In this document: piece after piece, positions 12,116 through 22,730 of the stretch
Numbering within the stretch: position 1 is the first letter of the stretch
Layout of the letters: the number at the start of each line of letters is the position of its first letter
Source of the DNA: Corynespora cassiicola
Taxonomy: Eukaryota; Ascomycota; Dothideomycetes; Pleosporales; Corynesporascaceae
DNA: 64,000 bases
Direction: 5' to 3'
NCBI GenBank assembly: GCA_022059125.1
Contig: JAEUWY010000012.1
Location: 186,001 to 250,000, forward strand
Program-made: the position numbers and the translations under genes
Notes under the pieces: generated by a model
What the model saw: only the letters and a program-made list of their open reading frames with translations
Told to the model about the DNA's origin: nothing
The model's database searches: none

Positions 12116-13237
12116 CTATTTTCTTTCTAGACTTCCATCTTCTAACTTTAGCCTCTGATTATCCCTCTCTTTCTTATCGATGTTGATGTTAAAATGTCTA
12201 GCTCTGATCTCTTCATATATCTTGCCCGCTGATGCCGCGTCAACAGGTTCAGTCCACTTTCCTGTTATGGCAGATTCCAACTCGCTAGAACGCACCAAGA
12301 TCGGTTCATGTGCTCTCAGAACAAACACGATGCTGTGTCTGTACTTCTTTTCAGTGTGCGAGGGCTGAGCATGTGGTTGCGGCCGTGGGTACGAAACCAC
12401 CCGATGGCCGCCTGCCACATACCTGCCATTGGAAAACATTTCCAGCTGACGGCCTACCAGCATGGTAGCGGCCGGACTTTTGTATCTGCGCTCGACATCG
12501 AAGAAGTGTGATCCATCCCACACCTCAAGGCCTGGCACGTCGCCCACGACGACGCTCAGCAGCCCCAGATCGGCGTGAGCCTCGGCGACGACTTTCTCGC
12601 CCCAGCCCTCGTAGCGAAACAAGCGCAGCATTGTCGCCGTCTTGTTGGCGTCATCCTCTTGCATGGTGGCGCAGGGCCCTACGAATCTGCGCAGGCCAGC
12701 GGATTCGCCCGAGGGCAAGTCCAGGGACGTGGACATGCGGTCCAAGGTGGTGCCCAGATGTGCACCCATGAGGTCCCAGTAGCGCTTTGCGGGGGCTTTT
12801 AGCACGTGGGGTGTGTAAGAAAGGGTGCGGAGCGTGATGAATTCTTTTTCGCCGGGTATCTTGGACCAGCCTTCTTCGGACTTGAGCTTGTGTTTCCATT
12901 GCTGCTTCGAGGCGTCGGGCTGGTCGAAGAATTGTTGGGCGGCTGCGAAGAGGTCTTGATAGGCAGTTTGAAGGGGATGCGATGGTGGTAGTGGGGCTTG
13001 GGTTGAGGGGAATGTAAGGGTGGTCCAGCCTAGGTTGGACAGTGCTCGATGGTGCTCTGGAAGAACAAGGGGAAGTGGAGATGGTTTCAAAGACGGACGA
13101 GGGTCTTGGTAGACATCCTTGGAGCCCGAAGCTGTCGGCCGGCGGCGCTTTGTGCGGAAGCGCGATATGAGATTGGAAATGGAGAAGTGGTGGGTTGGCT
13201 GAGCTGGTGCCAGTGCGGCCATGATGGTGCTCGACAA
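12116..13237 (-). CDS. 2-oxoglutarate/Fe(II) oxygenase (isopenicillin N synthase-like)
   Basis: Single-exon gene of 373 residues. An N-terminal DIOX_N-like region is followed by the double-stranded beta-helix. The metal triad is readable: His221 and Asp223 in AHADLGLLS, and His278 in VAGGHRVV. Arg300 and Ser302 in YRHSIVF fit the RxS 2-oxoglutarate clamp. The enzyme should use Fe(II), 2-oxoglutarate and oxygen to oxidise a small molecule. No signal peptide is evident. The first 40 residues are basic (RTKRRRP), which might reflect targeting. The start could also be the second ATG, five codons in. The stop codon lies only tens of bases from an AT-rich scar. Just upstream is a run of telomere-like repeats. 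Confidence 0.85.
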   Translation of the reverse strand: MSSTIMAALAPAQPTHHFSISNLISRFRTKRRRPTASGSKDVYQDPRPSLKPSPLPLVLPEHHRALSNLGWTTLTFPSTQAPLPPSHPLQTAYQDLFAAAQQFFDQPDASKQQWKHKLKSEEGWSKIPGEKEFITLRTLSYTPHVLKAPAKRYWDLMGAHLGTTLDRMSTSLDLPSGESAGLRRFVGPCATMQEDDANKTATMLRLFRYEGWGEKVVAEAHADLGLLSVVVGDVPGLEVWDGSHFFDVERRYKSPAATMLVGRQLEMFSNGRYVAGGHRVVSYPRPQPHAQPSHTEKKYRHSIVFVLRAHEPILVRSSELESAITGKWTEPVDAASAGKIYEEIRARHFNINIDKKERDNQRLKLEDGSLERK

Positions 13238-13401
13238 CCAGGTATCCGGGGGTCAGGAGAGGATGTCGCGCTCGCCGGGAGCGCTGCGAGGTTGATATAG
13301 AGTACAGAGAGGTATATTGGCAGGGGTGAAGGTGATGTGGTGCTGGCTGCAGTGACGTTGGATGAGCACTGCCACGGCACTGCCTCGAAGCTGAGCCGAA
13401 G

Positions 13402-13431
13402 CCCCAACCCCAACCCTAACCCTAGCCCTAA
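13402..13431 (-). repeat. Telomere-like repeat (telobox) in promoter
   Basis: Thirty bases made of CCCTAA-type units on the plus strand (CCCCAACCC then CAACCCTAACCCTAGCCCTAA overlapping). On the minus strand this is TTAGGG-like, the fungal telomere unit. It lies 165-195 bp upstream of the 2OG oxygenase start. Such teloboxes are known as promoter elements in several eukaryotes, or can mark interstitial telomeric sequence. Confidence 0.8.
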
Positions 13432-13605
13432 GGCAGCAACCCACACCTGGTCATAGTTGCCTATCTAGGAAGGTTCGGACACGCCAGCCAGCGCAAGGCT
13501 CCCCAGCGACAGACGACGTCTGTCTTTTGAGCTTTGAGCATTCATAATATACTATATAGGAACAGGTGTTGTACATGCATCCATCTAACAGCGGCTTTGC
13601 CATGC

Positions 13606-14940
13606 TTACACCCGCCTTCTCCCCTTATCCCACAGCTGCCTTTCCCTCTCTCTGAACCACTGCGGCACAATCGCCCTCACCCTCACGGGCTTTTCATTCT
13701 CAGCTGTGTCTGGCTTCCGGATGCCAAACTCCACCCCTGGCTTCCAGCCACCGCCTTCGGCACTGATCTTCATGCTGGTCATCATCTCTAGACGGCAGAG
13801 GCCAAGCCCAATGTTGCCAATGCCAGCGACGAACTTGCCAGCCGCCCTGCCTTTCTTGATGCAACCCTGGTCGTCCAATTGCTTGATGTCAGAGCCCGAG
13901 TCCGGCATGGGCTCTCGCCACGTCGGGTCAAGGAAGAAGGTAGATTCCACGGCGGCTTGCTTGGCCGAGTCTTGGTCTGGCGCTTGCGCTTGCGCGTGGT
14001 AGAGCTGCACTGGAAGGATGCGCTTTCGCACCACTCCCGTGTGCTTGGTGCGGATTGTCAATTCCTGGCCGACATAACATCCCTTCTTGAAGTCGATGCC
14101 GCTACTCAGGTCAATGTTGCACTCCATGGGTAACGCGCTCTCTCTGGCTATCTCCTGGGGCCCTTCGGGGATGCCGTAAAGATATCTCCGCAGCCGGTAC
14201 TGCACCGCATCCACGACGGGAACGTGGCCCTTCGTCTTGTCATTCCCGCCAAACAAGCAGCGTATGCCGAACCCCGGGCCGCGAGGATCTTCCAGGGATG
14301 CGACCAGCGCTTCGTCCTGCTGCAGCTGGTCCTGGGCCAAGCCCCAGGATGCCCATACGGCGAGCTCGTCCTCCTTTACAGGTTCCATCTTGATCTTGCT
14401 TCTCAGTTTGTGCCTCTTCAGATGCTTGAGGAGTGCATCCATCTCGTCTGCATCGACCTCAATGTAGCATGCCCACTCTTTTCCGGCCAACTCGGGATAC
14501 ACCCAGATGAACACATCCCACAGGACCCTCCCGCGCGCGTCCAGGAAGGCTGCATAGAAAGACGCGTGCCGGGCTGGGTCGACGTTGTTGGTTACAAGTC
14601 CCTGCAGGAACTTTGCGGCGTCGGGACCAGAGAGCGAGACGAGGCGGCGATGGGGGAGATGGACGCATCCCCTGTTGACGGGTGGAGGTACAGACTGGGC
14701 TGCCGCAGCAGTCGAGTATGGGCGGCATGCCTTGGGAGACTGCGCGCTTCTAGCAGCCGCTCGAGAGGCCGACGCCTGGCCTCCGGCATATCGCAATCCT
14801 GCTTTGGGAGCGGATGCCCGAGTCGCCGATGACGACGCGGCGGAGAGGAATCGCGGGCCAGACAGTCGCACGTTGCTGAGACACGACGTGCAGACGAACG
14901 AAGCGGCCCGCGAAGGAGCTGATGCCGTACGAGGAGCCAT
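13606..14940 (-). CDS. IBA57: Mitochondrial Fe-S assembly factor IBA57/CAF17
   Basis: 444 residues from the chosen ATG at 14940. The open frame extends to 15135 without a family-like sequence, and the chosen start begins a Ser/Arg/Ala-rich mitochondrial presequence (MAPRTASAPSRAAS). The folate-binding GcvT-like fold follows, with LVSLSGPDAAKFLQGLVTNNV near residue 100 and the signature KGCYVGQELTIRTKHTGVVRKR (YgfZ/GcvT signature KGCYxGQE) in the middle. The protein works with ISA1/ISA2 in the matrix to make [4Fe-4S] clusters for aconitase and lipoate synthase. The latter serves GcvH, which is encoded about 12 kb away. No introns. Confidence 0.93.
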   Translation of the reverse strand: MAPRTASAPSRAASFVCTSCLSNVRLSGPRFLSAASSSATRASAPKAGLRYAGGQASASRAAARSAQSPKACRPYSTAAAAQSVPPPVNRGCVHLPHRRLVSLSGPDAAKFLQGLVTNNVDPARHASFYAAFLDARGRVLWDVFIWVYPELAGKEWACYIEVDADEMDALLKHLKRHKLRSKIKMEPVKEDELAVWASWGLAQDQLQQDEALVASLEDPRGPGFGIRCLFGGNDKTKGHVPVVDAVQYRLRRYLYGIPEGPQEIARESALPMECNIDLSSGIDFKKGCYVGQELTIRTKHTGVVRKRILPVQLYHAQAQAPDQDSAKQAAVESTFFLDPTWREPMPDSGSDIKQLDDQGCIKKGRAAGKFVAGIGNIGLGLCRLEMMTSMKISAEGGGWKPGVEFGIRKPDTAENEKPVRVRAIVPQWFRERERQLWDKGRRRV

Positions 14941-15338
14941 TGGGCGGAGCTGGTGCTCGGGCGGATGAGTCGCATCGGAGCCCTGACGAAAAGTTGGACC
15001 TGCCCGCCGTGGGTTCGGGCTTTGCAGAGCGCCGACTCTTGGCGCATTACACATGCATCGGGAGGCTGGCGATTGGTGCATCACTGAACAGTCTGCTGCC
15101 ATTGCGCATCGACTTGTGGGGGAAGATGAAGACATGGATTACGCCAGAAATGCCTACCCAACAGCCTACATGTATAAGTCACACCTTGGAGCTCCTAGAG
15201 TACAGAGATATCCCTGCCCAACGCCGACAGCTAATGGATGCATCAACCTCACCAGAAGAACGGATCTCATGAAAAAACCTTGAAGAGAAAAAAAAAAGGA
15301 ATTCCTTCCACAGCCAGACTCCGGCGTTACCCACCAAT
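14941..15338. other. Intergenic, IBA57 promoter and PTM1-like 3' end
   Basis: Nearly 400 bp between two same-strand genes. It carries an A-rich run near 15285. It should contain the IBA57 promoter. No specific motif was assigned. Confidence 0.4.
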
Positions 15339-17197
15339 CTAGTCGTTCTTGCGAGTGCTCGTTAACCGGGCCCTTTCGTCTCCTTCTGTTGGGCTTGCAG
15401 GCTCTAGCTCGTCATCACTCCACTTGTCATCCTCGCCCACGGCAAAGATGGTGTCACCGTCCAAGCTCTCTCTCGGCGGATGCACGGGCTTCTGCGGCTT
15501 CGGTGCCGGGAGGGGCGAGGCGTCGCGGTTGGCTCCCTCGCCGGGGCTGCGTGTCCGCGAGACAGGATCGTAGCCAGGTGGGCGGTCCGAGCCGCCGCCC
15601 TCTTCCTCGTCAAGAGAATCGCGCAAAGACGCAATCTCGAATCCCTCGTCATCCTGGGCAATCTGCAATCTCGTCAGTACGCATTTTTGTCCAGCAGTGA
15701 TTTCACAAGCTCTTACCTCATCACTCATGGCAAAGCGCCTGTTGTTGGCCGTAGGCCTCCACATGTAGGCAACGAAACATACATCGGCCAGATAGACCAG
15801 GTTGAGCCAGCCGTCCAAGACGAACCATCTAGTCTGCCAGTGCGACGGGGCAAAGTCGGGGTCGGAAACGCCGGCGAAGGTGAAGCTGTTGATGAAGAAG
15901 AAGCCGAAGATGACGATGATGCTGACCAAAATGCACCACCAGAGCTTCTTGTACATGTTGGCCTTGACGTGCTGCTTGCGTTCCATGAGGTCCTTCATGG
16001 TCAGGTTCAACGAGTTCAGAGTCCAAATGTAGAAGGCAGTTAGGGTGGCGGAGAGCGGGAGAATGACCAGGAGCACGAGCGGACCCGCGTCGTCCGGGCG
16101 GACAGTCAAGGAAGCAACGGCGTAGATGACGCCAAACACAAAATGTGCTACGGCGAGCCAGCGAACAATGGTCATGGTCTTGCCCAGGGACGGCTTGACC
16201 ACGCCATAGCCCATGCAAACAATCAAGAGCAGGAAGAAGGAGAAGGAGTTGCGGAAGGCATTGAGGACGGCAACAACAATCATCAGTATCTTGGCGCCGA
16301 TGTTGTTTCCGTGGCGGTTCTGGTAGTCGTAGAAGCCCCAGGTCATCAACATCTCCAAGACGAGGAAGACCAGGATGGCCGTGATGTAGTTCTGGACGGC
16401 GAGAATGTCATGCCTGTTCTGGAAGTAGAGGAAGCCCCAGAAGATGGCCACGACGAAGTAGACGATGGTGATGCCGCCGTAAAAGGGGAGCTTCGCGATC
16501 TGGGCGGCGGGCAGCTCTCCGTAGGCATTGCGGAACGTGACGATGGCCTCGTACTCGACGTCCTTTGTGTAAGCAGCCGTGGCGACGCAATAGTACCCCG
16601 TCTTGAGCGCCATCTTCTTCTCGCCGCTGGATGCGACGGGGTAGTTCAAGGGCGAGGGATTCTTGAGGTGGACGGCGGCGGTGCGGATGTAGTTCTTGGA
16701 GAGGGAGTCGACATTGTCGGCGAGGATCCACTCGCCCTTGTGGGTGGCGTTGCACAGGTTCGCTTTGATGGAGTCGTCGTTGCATATGTATTCGCGCTGT
16801 GTCGAGCTGTCAGCAGAGCGAGCCTCCCTCTGGCGCAGGGCCAGGCTGGGGCGACGCACCTCATCCACCGGGCGGTCCGACGGCTTGCCCAGCAGCAGCG
16901 AGTCCTTCCATTCCCAGATGACGACACCGACGGTCGGGTCCTCGATGCCCTCGTTCTGCTTGTCGCCCGACTTGAGGAACTTGACGAGGATAAAGGGCTC
17001 GACCTGGCCGCCCCACGACTTCTTGCTGTACATGCCCGAGCACTTCTGCGCATCATTCTGCGACTGGCGGGGGGGTTAGCTTGAGCGCATCCAGGGGAGC
17101 ATCCGCGTGTACCTACCAGCGTCACGTCGACGGCGTCAACGGCGGCCATGGCCGACAGGGCGAGCAGGCCGGCCGTCCGAAGCCATCCAGCCTTCAT
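15339..17197 (-). CDS. PTM1: PTM1/GOST-family seven-TM protein
   Basis: Exons 17117-17197, 16860-17057, 15717-16796 and 15339-15662 give 560 residues. A signal peptide (MKAGWLRTAGLLALSAMAA) is followed by a luminal N-terminal domain with Cys pairs (QKCSG, YICNDD..NLCN). Seven hydrophobic segments run from about residue 180 to 430, including the typical YGGITIVYFVVAIFWGFLYFQ opening. A long acidic, Ser/Pro-rich cytoplasmic tail ends the protein. This matches the Golgi/endosome GOST family (yeast PTM1, human GPR107/108), implicated in membrane traffic. Two of the introns (63 and 54 nt) lack in-frame stops and would be silent insertions if retained. It is divergent from CTU2 with a 412-bp spacer. 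Confidence 0.9.
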
Positions 17198-17609
17198 GGT
17201 GCCTGGGGGCTAGAGGCCAGCTGGCGAAGCGGGCGACGAGGGCGCGGGTGAGCGCTCAGGCGGGGGGTATGGATGCGATGCGATGCGATGGCGGTTGGCA
17301 GCAATGCTCCGGGGCAGATGCAGCTGTGCAGGGCGTAAGAATGGCGGGAGAGGCGGCGAGGAGGGAAGTCCACGGTTCACGGTTCACGCTCCTGGCGACG
17401 AGGCCGCGTCGTATATCCACCGCGACATGGATGGCCTCCCATGGATCCCGGCCGGCCCGTGCGCGCCCGCCAGCTGTGGCGCAGGCGCTTTGGCCTTGGC
17501 ATCCCATCCCGCACTCCCATCGCCATCGCCATCGCCGTCACCATCACTGTCCCACCACACGCCAGCGCCAGTGCCAGTCGACACGCCAGCGCTCCCGTCG
17601 CACTCCGCA
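17198..17609. promoter_or_regulatory. Bidirectional promoter region, PTM1-like / CTU2
   Basis: A 412-bp GC-rich spacer between two divergent housekeeping genes. It contains a short GATGC-repeat near 17271-17290 and pyrimidine-rich stretches toward the CTU2 start. No defined factor site is claimed. Confidence 0.5.
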
Positions 17610-18835
17610 ATGCCCGGCAAGCACCCCGCCCCTGACGCCTCTGCGCGCCCTTGCCAGCGCTGCAAAGACAGCCCGTCCGTCCACGCGGTGCGCCAAGAGC
17701 CTCTCTGCCGGTCGCTATGCCCACCAAAAAAACCCTCCGTGATGCACCTTGCTGAGACCGCCACAGAGACTGCTTCGTCCGTTATGTCCACACAAAGGCC
17801 ATCAAGCGCATGGAGACGTTCAGGGTGCGGAACTCGGCCCCCAACCACCAGCGCAAAATCCTCCTGCCCATTTCCTTCGGCCTATCCTCTGTCACCCTGC
17901 TTCATATCCTCAATTCCCATTTGAAGACGCAGATGGCCAAGTCTGGCCGCACTGGCTTTACCCTGAGCCTCGTGTTCGTCGCTTCTCCCGCTGCTGGGAC
18001 TGCGCTCCCCGACGACGAACGTCTATCGGCTGCCCTTCAGCAGCAGTATCCCGGCTACGAGTTTGCATCCTTGCCACTTCACCACGTGTTTCGTCTCGTC
18101 CCGCACGATACTGCACTGCTGCATCTAATCCCCGGGCTAGCCGCCAACCAAGTCCCAAGTCAAGAGCAGCTTGCTAGCCTGGTCAATTCGCTCACTTCGG
18201 CCACGGCGCGCGTCGATGTCATCACCACCCTCCGGACCCGACTCATCGTGGAGCATGCCAAAGCCACCGGCTGTGAAGGCATCTTGTGGGGAGACAGCAC
18301 CACCAAGCTCGCCGAAAAGACTCTAGCAGAGACCGCAAAAGGTAGGGGCTTTTCACTGCCGTGGCACATCGCAGACGGCGAGACTCCATTCGGTGTCAAC
18401 TTCAACTATCCGCTGCGAGATGTGCTCAAGAAAGACCTTGCTGCATACATTCAAGTATCAGACCCTCCTCTGGCCCCGCTGGTTCATGAGCCTTCCGCTG
18501 GCGCCACCCAAGCCTCTATGAGCTCGAAAAATACCACCATTGATGATTTGATGAAACAGTACTTTGAGTCTGTCGAGGAGAACTTTCCTAGCATCGTTTC
18601 CAACGTCGTCAGGACAACGACCAAGCTTGAAGCCTCGTCTAATGCAGGGTCTGAACCAACTTGCAGCCTTTGCAGTATGCCCGTCGCCGGAGCTCGTTTT
18701 GGAATACACGGCTGGGGCGGAGACCAGCAACATGACTCGGACCGTGCATCAAGCGTTTCCAACCCAAATCTCTGCTACGGTTGTACTCGATCCATCCCTC
18801 CAACAGCGGCAACAAATGGTGCCCTATTACCCTGA
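17610..18835 (+). CDS. CTU2: Cytoplasmic tRNA 2-thiolation protein 2 (CTU2/NCS2)
   Basis: Exons 17610-17710 and 17767-18835 give 389 residues. The start reads MPGKHPAPDASARPCQRCK, with CxxC pairs completed by the splice (EPLCRDCFVRYV). The KAIKRMETFRVR segment is typical of NCS2. The body contains the ATP-pyrophosphatase-like region with GCEGILWGDSTTKLAEKTL. A late zinc-type CxxC (CSLCSMPV) and LCYGCTRSI follow. With NCS6/CTU1 it thiolates U34 of Lys, Glu and Gln tRNAs. The frame stops at 18835, but homologous-looking C-terminal sequence (YYPDSIPWSLPL, VRDEIRPF) continues one base out of phase up to 19025. So a one-base shift between about 18786 and 18826 truncates the reading frame. Confidence 0.9.
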
Positions 18836-18866
18836 CAGCATACCCTGGTCTCTTCCACTCGCTGCA

Positions 18867-20161
18867 TCATCCAGCGTGCGAGATGAAATTCGTCCATTCA
18901 ACGGCCCGGTAAACTCCTTTCTCCGGTGCCCTGAGGGCAGCGAAAGACTCCTAGAACGTAGATCCGCGCCACAGGATATAGCGCCCAACAGACGAGCGCG
19001 ATTGCAAAATAGATGCAAGGGATAGTCTCCACTGCAATCGTGGCCAATTTAGCAAACATCCGAAGCCACACAGCATGAACTGAACGGTGGGCTCGACAGT
19101 CTGGTGGGTTGGCGCCTGAAAGGTCTTTATACATTCTCGCAGATGATTTTCTGAGTTGTCTTCGCGTTCTCGCCAACCAGACGTCGGCCATCATTGTCAC
19201 CTGCGTTATCAAGCTTGCCGTCGGTGCCGTAATCATGCAAAGGCCGCTCGCTCTCCAAAACCACATCTCAACAGGAGTAAAAAAATTCAAAGTTCCATGC
19301 GACCAAATGCAAACCGCCACAGGCTGTACTGATGAATGCATACGTCTTCATTGCAAGCATGAAATAGGAAGTCCGCTCCTTATCTCTCCGCATATTAGAT
19401 AGACCGTCAACCATGAGATTGCTGCGCAGCGGAACAACGAAGGATGTAGGAAGCCTTATGGAAGCAGGGCTTCGACTTGGAGAAGATCGCACGAGATATG
19501 GGAAATAAACACTACGGCTTTTGAGGTAATCCAGGGCTGAATTCGCGTACATCAAATGGGTCGTTTGTTCTAGCATCTCAGGGCATGGCTGGTGCGCACA
19601 CTTTGGGCCCAGTGCCCAGTGTCCTTCTTTATCTGGGGCAGAGTAATTGTTAAAAATCCGTCGATATCCATGCTGCACTGTTGTTGACCTGGAGTTCTTG
19701 TGGCTGGACTGAACGTGTTCGATTTCAATATCTCCATGCATGGCGCATTGATGTTCATCTCCCGCCTTATGATCCTGGAAAGATGCCTTACGAGCGTACC
19801 AATCAGTAGGATATTGCAACCCTGGAGCGGAGTTCACTCGCTGATCCATCACACAGGCTCCATAATGCTCCAACCTCCTCAATCTTTCACCCTCGACAAT
19901 CACAGGATTTGCCACGTCATAAGCCTTTTCGATCCAGAGGACGTACTGGTATGTAGTCCAGGCACACAGGGCGAGCGTGGTGAGGTAAGAGAGAAGGTCG
20001 AACGTTCCGCGTAGCTGAGGAGCATCCGTCCGACCAACCGTCTGTTTGGGGGATGTAGAAAACTGTATCGCGTTGGAGATTGGCTGCGCTAGCGGCATGT
20101 GCGAAGACAGAATGAGGAGAAAGAAACCCAGGTGTACGAAAAGGGACGAGATGGAAAACAT
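18867..20161 (-). CDS. Uncharacterised fungal membrane protein, two frameshifts
   Basis: The minus strand starts at 20161 with a signal-like hydrophobic N-terminus (FVHLGFFLLILSS). It contains LRGTFDLLSYLTTLALCAWT, a hallmark of a widespread uncharacterised fungal multi-pass family, then a long polar loop. The family continuation AWNFEF-PVEMWFWRASG sits across a run of seven A bases (19279-19285) where six would keep the frame. A second one-base shift near 18949-18952 separates VARIYVL from ESFAALRAPEKGVYRAVEWTNFISHAG, which is the usual family ending. Removing two bases makes 1293 nt, an exact 430-residue protein, so the gene was recently intact or the shifts are sequence errors. Its 3' end faces CTU2. 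Confidence 0.72.
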
Positions 20162-21037
20162 GCACTTGTATGGGTCGTTCCCTGCTCTTGAATTTATTTG
20201 CTTTTTGTGAGAGAGCATGAGAGAAAAGCCAATAGGGGCGCACGTTGCGTATTAGACTGAGAAAGGCTGTTGGGCTCAAAGTAACGCACAGCACCAAGAG
20301 GGCGATGTGAGACGGAACGGACGACATGCGATTAAGCACCATGTTTAAAAGTAAATTCGCTGTGCCACGGCAGGGACTACGATGGCGGCGAGATAAGCTT
20401 GCTGAAACACTCGGAATGGTTTCGAAGTTCACGAAGCCTGCAACAGGGTCGTTTACGCGCGTTTGTGGTATGGGCGCTTAACGGAAGGCCAAAGATCTTC
20501 TGAAGGCCCCTAAGGCAATTCGGTAAACACCAGAGCCGGCGTCAACCCACATCGATCGTAAAAGGTAAAACTAGATTATGGGACTTGAGAGTCTTCATTG
20601 GTGTAGTATTATATGAACCTCGATCGTAGCTACGACCATGGGCTTGATCAAGGATCGGTACAGAGCCGCTAAGACTACATTGTGCATAGCAGGTGTTTTA
20701 TTACAAAGGCGCAACGCGAATGCTCGACTCTCACGAGTAGAGACAAAAAAATAGAATGAAGACGTCGCAACTATACGGTATAGAACCGTCTAAAGTAGGA
20801 AACAGAATCTAAAGTAATACTACGCTTCTTGAATACAAGAGAGCAAATCGCCGCTAGGACGCTGAAGCGGATACAATCCAGTGGTATACGGTATCGTTAC
20901 AGTTTGAGCCAGGAAACCAGTCATGTCATCAAGGAATCTCGAAAGAACGGGGTGGTGGGAAATGGTTGAAAGAGGGTATCAATGCCAGCTGTGATCGTGA
21001 AGGAACGGACGCAAGGAAAGGGAATTGGAAGGAGTGT
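20162..21037. other. Intergenic, membrane protein promoter side
   Basis: About 875 bp with no supported gene. A minus-strand frame continues upstream to 20432 but lacks family similarity. The middle part (20560-20880) is moderately AT-rich. Confidence 0.4.
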
Positions 21038-21879
21038 CTAGTGGCGCCTGCTGTTATGAGTGTTTTGGCGGCTGGGCCTGTCGCGGTGCGAACGGTGTGA
21101 TCGATGAGTGTCTCGGCGCGGAATGCCCATCTCTTCGTCGGGGATGCGGTCTCTGCGAGAGGAGTAGGTGCGGGTTGGCTGGCGTACGACGTCGCTGGCA
21201 TCGTCAAAGACATGGCGTCGATCATCTTCCTCGTCGGAGAAGTCCTCATAGGCAGTGGCGGGAGGAGGGGGGTGGGCCATGTCCTTCTCTTGGAGAGTGA
21301 GCCGCTTGGGCTTGTAGACCTTGTCCAGGTGTTTCTCGAGAAGGCGTACGTTCCTTGAGTTGCACTTGACGGCTGCATCTGCAAGGTCTCCAACAAAGGG
21401 GACAAGTCCGACGGCAAAATCAATTGCCATGTTCAAGAGCATCAAAAAGACGACCTGCAAAGGGAGACCACATTCGACCTTGCGCATCCTGATGATGAGG
21501 ATCAAGGCCAGCAGGGCATCGAGGGCGTCACCCACGGCCGGAACGAGGCCGATGACCGAGGACCATCCGAAGCGGAGGCCCATGAAGTTGAACAGGCAAA
21601 AGTCCAACTTGTACGCGGTCTTGCGGGCCTTTGCCAGAATGTTGGCGTCGTGGGCAGGAATGTAGGCCGGGACCTGCTTCTTGACCTTCTTGAACTTGCC
21701 GGGCTTCCTGGGATTCTCAATCATCTCGTAGAAGGGGTCCTGCAGCGGGTGAGGGGGTGTTCGGAGGGGGCTCGGCGAATTGCACTTACATAGTCGGACT
21801 CGACCTTCTTGTCCTTGTACTTGTCCATCTCCTTGGACAGCATCTTCTTGGCGGCGAACTTTGCAATGGCTGCCGTCAT
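21038..21879 (-). CDS. DUF4112 membrane protein
   Basis: Exons 21790-21879 and 21038-21739 give 263 residues. After a basic N-terminus (MTAAIAKFAAKKMLSKEMDK) comes a DUF4112-type core: a helix LDFCLFNFMGLRFGWSSVIGLVPAVGDALDALLAL, then VFLMLLNMAIDFAVGLVPFVGDLADAA. The paired GLVPxVGD motifs are the family signature, and about two membrane segments are visible. The C-terminal 90 residues are charged and rich in Arg, His, Ser and Asp, probably disordered and cytosolic. The function of the family is unknown. The gene is head-to-head with DCP2, separated by 850 bp. Confidence 0.88.
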
Positions 21880-22730
21880 GGTTGCGGTATTTGGTCTGGT
21901 GTCGAATGCGACGAAAGCCCAAGGCAGAAATAGGGGGTTGAGTGCAGTCGCAACCGGACGACCAGGCGCACCTTATAAGCGTCGGGCGCTGGGGAGAAGG
22001 TCGCGGGGACTCCGCTGTGGTGCGCAGTGCTGTAATGGAGCCAGATGGGTCGAGAGGTCGTGGTTGGCGGGCGGCTCTTCTGTCCAGCGATTCTGAAACG
22101 GAGCGCGTCAACGGGCGGCTCGCTGCGAGGGCAGAAGGCGAGTACGTCTTGTAGCCAGATTATTTTGGTGCGCGGCAAGAGGGTGAATGAGCGACAAGAA
22201 GCAAAACCAAGAGAGCGAAGGCGAGTGAAATAGCAATGCGGCGGCCTAGATGCGGTGAGGTGCATCAAGGGTTTGCCTTGATTCCAGAGGGGATGAGATC
22301 ATGGGAGCCACCGAACCCGTAGGAGGCGGCCAGCCACGGCCGACCGGGGGGGGGAGGAGCCAGCCAGCGGGCAGCCAGCGGGCAGCCAGCGGGCAGCCGT
22401 CATGGCCTCCCGGCAGCACAGCCACACGCCCGGCCGGCCCGTCCTGCACGCCACCGCCACAGCCACAGCCACACGCACTCGCCGTGGCCGAAAGCCTGCT
22501 GCTGGCTGCTGCTTCACCACCCTCTGCTGCCCCATGGCCTTCGACCACCCTCCACCACCCTCCACCTCCCTCCTCCTCCCTTCACCTCCCTCGACCACGT
22601 GTCGCGGCTGTGCATCGCCCGCACCCTCACCCTCTGATAACCGCCTTCTAGACCCAGGCCCGACCGGCCCAGCTGAACCAGGCCGCCGTCCCCCGCCGAG
22701 GCATGCTGCGCGACACCGGCCAGACTCACC
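21880..22730. promoter_or_regulatory. Divergent region, DUF4112 gene / DCP2
   Basis: 850 bp between two divergent starts. It contains a GC-rich tandem repeat at 22361-22398 and a long pyrimidine-rich CCTCC stretch (22540-22600) in the probable DCP2 leader. Frames in both directions here are low-complexity and were not called as genes. Confidence 0.5.
22361..22398. repeat. 11-bp tandem repeat
   Basis: The unit CAGCCAGCGGG is repeated three times in perfect register plus five more bases. It lies about 330 bp upstream of the DCP2 start in the shared promoter or leader. Confidence 0.9.

Noticed and set aside
16143..17084. Plus-strand frame of 313 codons
   Set aside because: It is antisense to the PTM1-like gene, with acidic repetitive composition and no domain.
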